Assembly (NCBI GenBank): GCA_949775045.1
Contig: OX459102.1
Coordinates: 18,232,160 to 18,296,159 of the forward strand
Origin: Metridium senile
Taxonomy: Eukaryota > Cnidaria > Anthozoa > Actiniaria > Metridiidae
Direction: 5' to 3'
Length of the DNA: 64,000 nt
This document shows positions 14,401 to 21,870 of the stretch, in pieces; the first letter of the stretch is position 1, and each line of letters starts with the position of its first letter. The notes under the pieces are model-generated. The model was not told where the DNA came from, did not search any database, and was given only the letters and a program-made list of their open reading frames with translations. The position numbers were made by a program, and so were the translations under genes.

Positions 14401-17400
14401 TTGAATTTGAACCAGATCAAACTTGATGCAAGTACAGTCCGTGCAAGTTGGTGGTCAAACGACAGAACTTACACAGACTTGCAGGTACTTGCATCTACGT
14501 TTGACCAAAGCTAATAATATGCTGATATTCGTATATAATTTTCCCTGTACACTTAATTGATTGCATTTTAATACATGCAGTGGTACCTCTATTAAGCAGT
14601 CACCCATTAAGCAGACACCCTCATTATACGGCCACAAAAAAGTCCCAAATCTATTCCTATACCTATTCTATACCTCTTTTCAGCGGCCAACCTCTATTAA
14701 GCGGCCACCTTGTTAAGTCTCGAGGGTGACCGCTTAATAGACGTACCACTGTAGTTTCATTCTGTTTTTAGGCTTTTCGATGTCTTTTTCAAGCTATCCT
14801 GGACTTTTATCATCATTAGATGATTTCTACATCATGGACAGGTAAAAGATAAGAATATGATAGCATATTCACGGCTGAAACTGCACCCGACAGTTTGTGA
14901 AATATACTGATAAATATTAAACCCAACTTCAAACAACATGTTTATATCAACATGAATATTCACATTTTTTGCGCTTTTAAAAGATAAGAATATTATCTGC
15001 ATCTCAATAAAGTTCTATAGATTGAAAATAACTACTTACTTGAATATTTTTGCCAGATTTTAGAGGAAAAAAACGTGTTCAAAGTTTGTCTTCCCTGCAT
15101 TTTTTTATATTGGCGGCGCGCTCCGCCATCTTTGGTACTAGTTTCCAGTTTCTCCTCGTCCTAACAAAATTGGCGCGAAAATACGCGCGCGTGACACAAA
15201 GAAAAGAACAAAATAATTGCGACTTCTCTGAGGCTCGAACCTATGAGAATCGTCTCACCCTTGTACTGCACACCCAGGACAACTAAGCATACATAAGTGC
15301 ACCTGACGCCTTTCATGATATTTTGCGAATCTGTTGTACATGAGGTGTATAATAAGTGTACTTAATTTTTTTAATGAAGTGACGTCATCCCAGGCCTCAT
15401 TAAATATACAAAAGTTCTCTGGAAATAATTATAGCAATTTTTAAAAGCTCAATATCTGTATTACTAATATTCACACTACCATTAACATTTTTACTACTTT
15501 ACAAAAACAAGCTTGCTGTCAGCTTTGAAACAAAACTTTGACAAATTCCTGGGATGACGTCACTTCATTTGCATCTCAAAAAGGAGAGGTCGACATCAAG
15601 AAATATCAATTACACTTATTATGCATCTCATGTACAACAGATTTGCAACATATCATGAAGGGCGTCAGGTGCACTTTAAAAGGGGGGAAATGGGACGATT
15701 CCTCCGAGATATTCTATGAAGCTGAAGCATGGAATCGTTTTAACGTGTAGGGTGAAGATTTCGGCCCCATCCGCGCTATCCCAACAGAAAAACCTCGTGC
15801 TAGCCAATAGACCAGGGACTGGGAGGGAGAGGAGAACCAGCCCCTAGACTATAAACGGTAAACCCCTTTGCGCTAACTAAGAACTATCGATTCATTCGAA
15901 AACTGAAAGACAAATGTATTATTATTTTTAGTGGTCTTGTCCTCGTTCAAACAACAAACGAAATCTTCAATGCATCGCTGTACCAACATGTTCATCCCCA
16001 GTCCTTACTCGCTTGGCATAGAGTGCGTCTGGCAAATCATATGGCTCGAACTGGTGCAGAATGGGCAGCACTTTTCGAGCCTTTCAACTCGGGTAGGAAT
16101 TGTGTAGAATACAAGTAAACTAAAAGTTCCAAGCACAATAAAAGCCAGAAAACTGAAAGAAGGTAAGAAGGAAAGAAAGAAGGAAGGGACCGGAGGAAAA
16201 AACAGAAGAGAACGGATCAAATTTGATTCATATGCAGAGTTAAAACTGGAAAGACATGTGAAAGTGGAAAGAGGAAAGGGAGGCAAAATAAAAGTATCGA
16301 ACGGAAAGGGAATCAAGGGGAAATAAATTTTAAAAATGGGAATAACATTAAAGGAAAGGAAATAAAGACAAAAGGAAGGAAATAAAAATAAAAAGTAAGT
16401 AATACATAAAGAGAGAAAGGAAGGAAAGAGAGAGAGAAAGAGAGAAAGAGAGAAAGAAAGTGAGAGAGAAAGAAGGAAGAAAGAAAGAAAGAAAGAAGCT
16501 CCTTCTGAATAAAACTCAAATGTTTTTCTCTTTTACAGGTACCTACAACAATCAGTACATGATTGTAGATTTAAAACTTGTTGAACTCAACAAAACATTA
16601 CACGATGGTGCATTGTGGGTTGTTGAGCAGATTCCAGGGTAAGTTGTATACCATCTTCACTTATATTCAAAAACCTGACTTTGTCTGACAGTTTCTATTC
16701 CCTATTTGTACAGATATGTTGCTAGTGGTGACCAGACAGCGATCTTAAGGTTAGGATACTGGCCATCCTATAATGTTCCTTTCTATGAAAAGGTGAGTGC
16801 ATGTAGTTAGAATGATATTACAAAACGTTATACTCTCGCCGAATTACAGGTAATAGAACAAAATGCAACTGTGGGGTTCAATTTTCAATTCCCGCCAAGG
16901 GCATATGATATTTTTCTCATGATCTTTACTCTTAATTCACTTATACACCGAACGCATTTCAATTCATTATGCAGAACAAAATGCAGCCAACCTTTGTATT
17001 AATATATGCATGTTTCACAGCCGTAAATTTTTGTTCTCCTTCCAAACCAATAATAGCGATGTTTTGAAGATTTTAAGCACCAAAAGATGTAAAACTATCT
17101 TATCACAGAATAAAATATGAAATTGTCTTGTCCTGAGTATACCGAAACCGATTTTCAGGATTCCCATAGTTTTTTTTTCCACAGGGAGTATAATAATTTA
17201 GTTTTTCTTGTGTTGTTTTTTAGGTCTACAACCTAAGTGGCTACCCAGAGTTAGTTCAAAAAAACGGTACCATGTTTTCCTACGAGCTGGCTCCTCGTGC
17301 GAAAATAATGCGTCGAGATCACAACAAAGTACGTACTTAAAAAAACTTAGTAATATCAGTTCAGTTTATGCGATACGTGTAATTGTCCCCTTCGCAGTTC

Positions 17401-20400
17401 TCTGCGCCATCTTGAAAGGTAGCCAGGCCTTTGCATAATAAAAAATAATGCGTCGATCGAGATCACAACACTGTACGTACTTAAAAAAACCTAGTAATAT
17501 CAGTTCAGTTTATGCGATACGTGTAATTGTCCCCTTCGCGGTTCCCTGCGCCATCTTGAAAGGTAGCCAGGCCTTTGCATCGAAGCAAGATGAACGTTGA
17601 GCTTGCCATGATAGACACGTGAATAATTGTTCCATAAGGTGTTGAAAGGTCTCTATTATTGCAAGCTCAACGGTAGTCTCGCTTTGATGCAATTAAAGGC
17701 CCAGCAACTTTTTAAGATTGTGCAGGAAACTGTACGTGAAGGTGACTATTAGCGGTGGCTGCACCGATATTTCACTCTGTATTCCTCCTCCCAGTCTCCG
17801 CCCCTTTCCTCAATACAAAGGGGCTTATCCGTTTGCAACCTTTTTCTATAGTAATTAGAATGGGACCGCCAGGAAGGGCGAGAGGAGAGGGACCAGTTGT
17901 TTTGGGAAGTTTTGCTACTGGAAACCTTTGGTGGTTAATTGTTCTCTCCCTCCCTGGCGACCACGACCCTGCCTCCCCTACCCCTTATAAAACTGGTCAT
18001 TTCTTTGGACCCCTTAGCTTCTCAAAAGCAAGCCAGGGTCACTACCTGCACCCTCCCTTAAACAATATAAGAATAAATGGCAACAAGTGTGTTTATCGAG
18101 ACATACGTATTTTGTTTATACTGCAGGTTCACGATATGGACACATTGAAGTATTTCCTACGTTATAACGGTAATAAATGAGTACAACTGATTACTTAAAT
18201 GAGCATTTCCATGCTAGCAGTCTCTCTCGTTCTGATTATTGTCTGAGCTTAGTTATTATTGAATGCCACAAGTTTGTTATGTTTCCCTCTAAATAAAGAG
18301 TTCATCCATTCTTTTAGTAAAGTTAAGTCAACATTTTTTACGGTGTTCCAAATTTCATTATATTACCTATCGTTTAGCACTTTTGTTAATAAACGCAGCC
18401 TACAAAGGTATGGCTTGGATAATTAAGTTTGCTAACAAGTCTTACTTCTTTAACCAGACTACAAGAATGACCCATACTCGTTCAATAGTCCAATGAATAC
18501 TATCTGTTCACGTGGTGATCTCGTGGCCAGTAAACCGATTGCTTTTGGATGCACTGACGCAAAGGTAAACTGGGGCGGATCAAGAAATTTGTCTGGGGTG
18601 TCCCAATTGCAAATGAAGGGATCTAAGGTGTTAGGGGGTGTCGGGTCCCTAAATGTCTTAAATAAAATAGGGTTTATTGCGGCGCTAGGGGGTGTCTGGT
18701 GCCTGAAGGGATACCCCCTAGATCCGCCCCTGGTAAAAGAATTAAAAGCCTTTTACTCATTTTCATTCTCAAACTTGGTATAGTTTGGTTTATGACTGTA
18801 CTGAGAACTTATTCAAAAAACGTCCAAATTTTCTCACAGTCATGCAGTTGAATTTACTAATAATTTAATATTTTTAATTCCCAGTTTTTATTTGGACGAA
18901 ATCCAAATCAAAAATCACATGCATAATCCCATCAGTTTTGCTCAAGTTTCCAATCCCTTAACCATTTTCTATTGTTCTTTTATTTGTAAATCCCAGTCCC
19001 AGTGCATCCAATCCCATTTTCCCAGTCAAAAATAAGGCCAATCCCAGCTCCCATTTTACCCCCCTCAGGACCCTCAGTCAGGGTGTTACAACATTTGAGT
19101 TGAATCTGCTTTGTCAATGGTTCGGTTTTAAAATACCTATTTATCTCATTCTGTGATTTAAAGGTAACTGATTATCATATGGCAAAGGTGTTGGCATCGT
19201 ACGGTGTGAATGGACCAACAGACCAGGTAATAAACTAATAATACCCGCCGTGAACAAGCAAGCACAGGAAAATATAATAAGACATGTGCATAAACACTCT
19301 GCATCTGGGATAGTCCCCCGCAGCCCTGTTTAGCCTCGTCACGGCTGCGAGGGAGACTACATCTGGTACAGTCAGCTAGCACCAAATCGAAACATTTGCC
19401 TTTCCAAAACAATTGCCTTAAACCTAACCAAACAATAGCGGTACTGTATTAGGTGGCCCAAAGTAATTGGCCTTGCTGTTGCGGGTTCCCTGCCCAACCC
19501 AGTTTAATCATATAATATGTAACCTTCCTTTGTGTTTTTGGGCGAAGCTAATAAAATAAAAAATAAAATAAACGCAGCTTTCGACTGGTGCTGTATTACT
19601 GCTCCATCTCACCTCTCTCAGTCTCTTTGTAAAGCAGTTATAGAACTGATAATATCGTGGAATATCGTGGCTCAAACAAAGTGCATCATTTCTCTCTCTC
19701 TCTCTTCACTCGGTTTCTCGAGTGAAATACCGTGAATATGTTATTTCAGCCATATAGGTAATATAATGAAATTTGTAACACCAAATTTGTAACAAATCCA
19801 ATAAGCGCACGTCGAAAACGGTAGTACAACTGAAACTATATTTAGTCTATGTAGTGTGTCTTTATGTTCTTATTCTTATCCAGGAACAACCAGCATTTCG
19901 GTGGAGTGATTATGAATTCCCTGATAAACACGTTGGAATGGTAAGAGCACATTTTACATTCATTCATTCGTCCATCTATTCCGGCATACACTATTTCAAT
20001 CGTTCCCATCATTCGTCCATTAATATACTTTTTCATAGTTCCGTTCAGTGACCACGAATAATAGTTCCAAGTAGAGCTTGGAGTTGCTGCGCATGACCAT
20101 AAATTATAGTTATCTATGCGCAGCAACTCGAACCTCTACTTGGAACTATCATTCGTGGTCAACGGAACTGTGAAAACGTACATAAACCCTTTCAATCACT
20201 CATTAATTCTATCATTCATTCATTCAATCAATCATTCAATCTTTCATTTGTTCATTCATTCATTATTTTTAATTTGTTCACTCGTTCTCTTTCATTTCTT
20301 TATTCATCCAATCTTCTATTTGTTCATTCTAAATATCATTCATTCAATCATTCTATATATCTTTCATTTGTTCATTCATTCATCCTATCTTTCATTTGTT

Positions 20401-20565
20401 CATTCATTCATCCTATCTTTAATCTGTTCATTCATTTGGTCAGTCATTCTATCATCATTCCGTCATCCCATTAAAGTAAACTCATCACTTTATTTTGTTG
20501 CTATCCTGCAGCCTGATGTTTTCAAGTTCAAATGGAAAATGATGAAACCCAGGGCATTGGCATAA
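5500..20565 (+). CDS. PLBD1: Phospholipase B-like 1, tandem copy A (19 exons, 543 aa)
   Basis: Exons: 5500-5603, 8360-8443, 8814-8918, 9813-9909, 10654-10741, 11367-11407, 12220-12345, 13489-13565, 14049-14119, 14772-14841, 15932-16092, 16539-16638, 16714-16792, 17224-17328, 18127-18169, 18458-18564, 19164-19226, 19884-19940, 20512-20565. They total 1632 bases and join in frame. The first 22 or so residues ([16 protein letters not shown]...) are a signal peptide. PLBD proteins are lysosomal or secreted N-terminal-nucleophile hydrolases that remove acyl chains from phospholipids; the precursor is cut just before a cysteine that becomes the nucleophile. Here that residue is Cys222 in the conserved HCSVLIKV, at the start of exon 8. 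Other family blocks are [11 protein letters not shown] (exon 3), [11 protein letters not shown] (exon 12), [10 protein letters not shown] (exon 13) and LAPRAKI.RRD (exon 14). Length matches animal PLBD1. Every exon boundary and phase matches copy B at 39966-49461. An AATAAA lies at 21034-21039. Transcription was not tested; the call rests on homology and splice logic. Confidence 0.93.
5833..5971. mobile_element. Short inverted-repeat element in PLBD1-A intron 1
   Basis: The arms AGTACAAACACTAAAAGTG and its complement ending GTGTTTGTACT enclose about 90 bp. There is no coding capacity. It is probably a MITE; no target duplication is clear. Confidence 0.6.
6784..6950. mobile_element. Inverted-repeat element, GATCGCC-rich
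   Basis: The ends are CCGGGCCCTGAGATCGCC and its degenerate complement GGCGATCATAGGCCCCGG. The interior holds repeated gatcgcc motifs. It looks like a foldback MITE in intron 1 of PLBD1-A. Confidence 0.55.
7120..8345. repeat. 30-bp minisatellite in PLBD1-A intron 1
   Basis: The unit is GATGTAGATGATTG then TGGTGATCATAATGAT, 30 bp. About 36 copies run with few variants (ggcgca or gatggt replacing gatgta). Because 30 is divisible by 3 and the unit lacks minus-strand stops, a 386-codon open frame (IIMITTIIY repeats) crosses the array at 7075-8235; I do not regard it as a gene. The 3' end of the array is interrupted by a 42-bp insertion at 8282-8323. Confidence 0.95.
8282..8323. mobile_element. 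42-bp TAGCC...GGCTA mini-element with 9-bp target duplication
   Basis: The insertion starts TAGCCT and ends AGGCTA. It is flanked on both sides by GTGGTGATC (8273-8281 and 8324-8332), a perfect 9-bp duplication of satellite sequence. Part of the target copy is a regular satellite motif, so the duplication alone is weaker evidence here than at other loci. The ends match the elements at 46227 and 48259. Confidence 0.6.
8524..8668. mobile_element. MITE, family CCTTTTCACAGTTCC (copy 2)
   Basis: It starts CCTTTCACAGTTCTG and ends TTGTGAAAAGG, with internal tcagtgaccacgaa and its complement ttcgtggtcac. It lies in intron 2 of PLBD1-A and is more diverged than copies 1 and 3. Confidence 0.75.
10347..10591. 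mobile_element. MITE with about 85-bp inverted ends
   Basis: The ends TAATCTTCTG and CAGAAGATTA continue as an almost perfect inverted repeat through ctcgctcccagaataaatac, acccctgggaac and gagctt.ttccggaagtca. It lies in intron 4 of PLBD1-A. Near-identity of the arms suggests a recent insertion. Confidence 0.8.
10850..11262. mobile_element. Repeat with GGCTTTCATTTATTAG ends, internally duplicated
   Basis: The left end ggctttcatttattagtatatgg and the right end cactaataaatgagagccc form terminal inverted repeats. The middle block (tatagggggttgtcac ... accaaccaggaagg ... tttggaaaagacaac) occurs twice in tandem. A second family member at about 57885-58425 has one block and carries another insertion. 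Confidence 0.65.
11478..11735. repeat. Dispersed repeat with a poly-C tract (copy 1)
   Basis: The segment (aatgggagctgggattggcc ... aaatgggattcgg, then a run of about 24 C) recurs in reverse orientation at 18870-19078. This copy lies in intron 6 of PLBD1-A and the other in intron 16. The coding-looking frames over it are incidental. Confidence 0.6.
13157..13450. mobile_element. MITE, family ACACCTAATTCAAAAAA (copy 1)
   Basis: The ends ACACCTAATTCAAAAAA and TTTTTTTGAATTAGGTGT are inverted. Inner blocks (gcctccaccgttcagcgaaacc; gctgaacggtg) are inverted too. A copy lacking the right end lies in PM20D1 intron 3 at about 36988-37210. This one is in intron 7 of PLBD1-A and ends 38 bp before exon 8. 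Confidence 0.75.
13570..14010. repeat. TTCATTCATCCATCCAT-type microsatellite
   Basis: Degenerate tetramers TTCA, TCCA and TTTA fill intron 8 of PLBD1-A. Open frames of 119 and 149 codons rich in [10 protein letters not shown] cross it but are simple-repeat artefacts. Confidence 0.85.
14164..14506. mobile_element. MITE with GGTCAAACGTAGATGCAAG ends
   Basis: Left end GGTCAAACGTAGATGCAAG, right end CTTGCATCTACGTTTGACC. The interior repeats acttgca/tgcaagt motifs many times. No coding capacity. It lies in intron 9 of PLBD1-A. Confidence 0.75.
14578..14751. mobile_element. Mariner/pogo-like MITE (CAGTGGTACC ends)
   Basis: Ends CAGTGGTACCTCTATTAAGC and the complement GCTTAATAGACGTACCACTG. The CAGTGG terminus with ctctattaagcgg is typical of Tc1/mariner-pogo relatives. 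A diverged relative with clean TA flanks is at 42654-42842. Confidence 0.65.
15295..15676. mobile_element. MITE with AAGTGCACCTGACGCC ends
   Basis: The left arm (aagtgcacctgacgcc ... gttgtacatgag ... tgacgtcatccca) and the right arm (tgggatgacgtca ... ctcatgtacaac ... ggcgtcaggtgcactt) are long imperfect inverted repeats. It lies in intron 10 of PLBD1-A. Confidence 0.75.
16140..16500. repeat. Purine-rich (GAAA/GGAA) tract
   Basis: The + strand is almost entirely A and G, mainly gaaag/gaagg motifs, for much of intron 11 of PLBD1-A. It ends about 40 bp before exon 12. Such mirror-like purine runs can form triplex DNA, but nothing here shows they do. Confidence 0.7.
16866..16980 (+). mobile_element. 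5'-truncated tRNA-derived SINE (copy 1)
   Basis: It keeps the B-box-like part (ggggttcaatt ... cccgccaagggc) and the following tail (atatgatatttttct ... acgcatttcaattcat), which match the reverse complement of the fuller copy at 45605-45745. The A-box half is missing. It lies in intron 13 of PLBD1-A, a different intron from the copy in PLBD1-B. Confidence 0.5.
17302..17580 (+). repeat. Tandem duplication including the end of PLBD1-A exon 14
   Basis: 17302-17436 and 17442-17580 are two near-identical copies. Copy 1 holds the last 27 bases of exon 14 and its donor (aaa|gtacgt). Copy 2 repeats them with a 4-bp insertion (cgatcgagatc) and changed bases before its gtacgt. The second copy is therefore a broken exon fragment with a possible decoy donor. 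Confidence 0.85.
18575..18735. mobile_element. Dispersed GGGGCGGATC element (copy 1)
   Basis: It starts ggggcggatcaagaaa and ends ctagatccgcccctgg, with tgtcccaattgcaaatgaag inside. A close copy is at 54448-54620 in MGLL; a related one with ggggcggatctagg starts at 36246. The ends are inverted, consistent with a MITE. This copy begins about 10 bp downstream of PLBD1-A exon 16. Confidence 0.65.
18870..19078. repeat. Dispersed repeat (copy 2, inverted relative to 11478-11735)
   Basis: It contains catccaatcccattttcc, aaaataaggccaatccc and tttgctcaagtttccaat, the reverse complement of the block in intron 6. It lies in intron 16 of PLBD1-A. Confidence 0.6.
19311..19359. mobile_element. 49-bp TAGTC...GACTA mini-element with 9-bp target duplication
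   Basis: Ends TAGTCCCCCGCAGCC and GGCTGCGAGGGAGACTA are inverted. The flanks are CATCTGGGA on the left and CATCTGGTA on the right, matching at 8 of 9 bases. It lies in intron 17 of PLBD1-A and shares TAG...CTA ends and duplication length with the elements at 8282, 46227, 48259 and 62832. Confidence 0.6.
20028..20176. mobile_element. MITE, family CCTTTTCACAGTTCC (copy 3)
   Basis: Left cttttt.catagttccgttc, right gaacggaactgtgaaaa-type end, with tcagtgaccacgaataatag and its complement inside. The arms pair along almost their whole length around gcatgaccataaattatag. It is in intron 18 of PLBD1-A, between stretches of TTCATTCAT microsatellite. Confidence 0.8.
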
Positions 20566-21040
20566 AGGTTTTCAAACAAAACATGCATACACCAATTTCA
20601 ATTAACGTTGTCCATCTGGATTGGTTGATCTGAGACCGATAGGGATTGTGGGAGCTCGTTAAACTGCAAATGCACTATTATAATCAAGCTTGAATATTAA
20701 TGTTTACTTCTGAAATACTGTTATCTATAATTCAGCACCATTCAAGTGTGATTAAAACAATGTACTTGAATTTTTATGAACACCCACAATTCCTATCGGT
20801 CTCAGATCAACCATTCCAGATGGACAACGTTAAATGAAATAGGTGTATATAATTGGAAATGATTGATTGATGCTAATCACTATCACGCGCGGATAGAGTG
20901 AAGACATTTAACCCGGTGTAATAGTCAAATAGACACAAAAGAAAACAATGGAATTAGAGACTGCTAAAGTGTATTAGTCTATTTTTATTTATCTTTTTTT
21001 CTACCATATGTAATGTTACTGAATAATAATAATAATAAAA
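20566..21040 (+). other. PLBD1-A 3' flank
   Basis: This holds the probable 3' UTR of PLBD1-A. A candidate AATAAA signal is at 21034-21039 inside an (AAT)n run. The inverted-repeat element at 20606-20829 occupies most of it. The gene converges on UTP23, whose stop is at 21852. Confidence 0.4.
20606..20829. mobile_element. MITE flanked by TTAA
   Basis: Ends CGTTGTCCATCTGG and CCAGATGGACAACG, with arms continuing through ttgatctgagaccgatag. TTAA stands at both borders (20602-20605 and 20830-20833), the target duplication used by piggyBac-type and some other elements. No coding capacity. Confidence 0.7.
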
Positions 21041-21044
21041 AACT

Positions 21045-21870
21045 TTGCACAAAAATGTGTTAGTTTTCGCCAGCTAGTCATAGCTATAAGTTGTAGTCAT
21101 TGTAGTTTAATAGGTATAGTGTCAAGGACAACCACAGCTGCAATTCCATGTAGCTTGCAGAAGAAAAATAGGATATATTTGCGGAGCCTGAAAAAAACCT
21201 TGAAAAAATGTGTAAATTTTCGCCAGTCACAGCTTGTAGTCAGGTCTAGGACAACCATAGTTGCAATTCCATGTAGTTTGCCAAAAAAATAGATATAATA
21301 CGTTGGTTAGGATAAAAACTTTGCACAAAGATGTACTAACTTTCGCCAGTCATAGCTTGTAGTCAGGTGAAGGACAATCAGTGTTGCGATACCATAGATT
21401 TTGCAAGAAAAATAGATTTATTTACGTTGATAAGGATAAAAAGAGTAAGGGGACAAAGATCTGTGAACTTTCGCCAGTCATAGCTTGTAGTTGGATGGTG
21501 GCGGACAACCAGTGTTGCGATACCATAGATTTTGTAAGAAAAATAGATTTATTTACGTTGATAAGGATAAAAAGAGTAAGGGGACAAAGATCTGTGAACT
21601 TTCGTCAGTCATAGCTTGTAGTTGGATGGTGGCGGACAACCAGTGTTGCGATACCATAGATTTTGTAAGAAAAATAGATATATTTACGTTGGTTAGGATA
21701 AAAACTTTCAACAAAGATTCGTTAACTTTCGTCAGTCATAGCTTGTAGTCAGGCAGTAGGACAACCAGTGTTGCGATACCATAGATTTTGCAGGAGATCT
21801 ATAAATAGGTTTATTTACGTTGATGGAGATAATACTTTTTACAAAGATGTGTTAACTTTCGCCAGTCACA
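21045..21870 (-). repeat. Tandem array of about 128 bp units overlapping the UTP23 stop
   Basis: Seven units are marked by ttaactttcgccagtcatagc or variants at about 21060, 21213, 21332, 21461, 21591, 21719 and 21851. Neighbouring units also share accatagattttg and gataaggataaaa. On the minus strand the first unit includes the last codons of UTP23 (LQAVTGES) and its TAA; the other six lie downstream of the stop. The array appears to have grown by duplication of the end of the gene, or the gene end lies in a pre-existing repeat. Confidence 0.85.

Noticed and set aside
15050..15286. 78-codon plus frame in PLBD1-A intron 10
   Set aside because: Contains gcgcgc-rich repeat-like sequence, no homology, and lies between exons that splice cleanly without it.
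21381..21748. Repeated RYHRFCKKNRFIYVDKD frames
   Set aside because: These are neighbouring units of the tandem array behind UTP23; no family, no splice context, and on the opposite strand to the gene.
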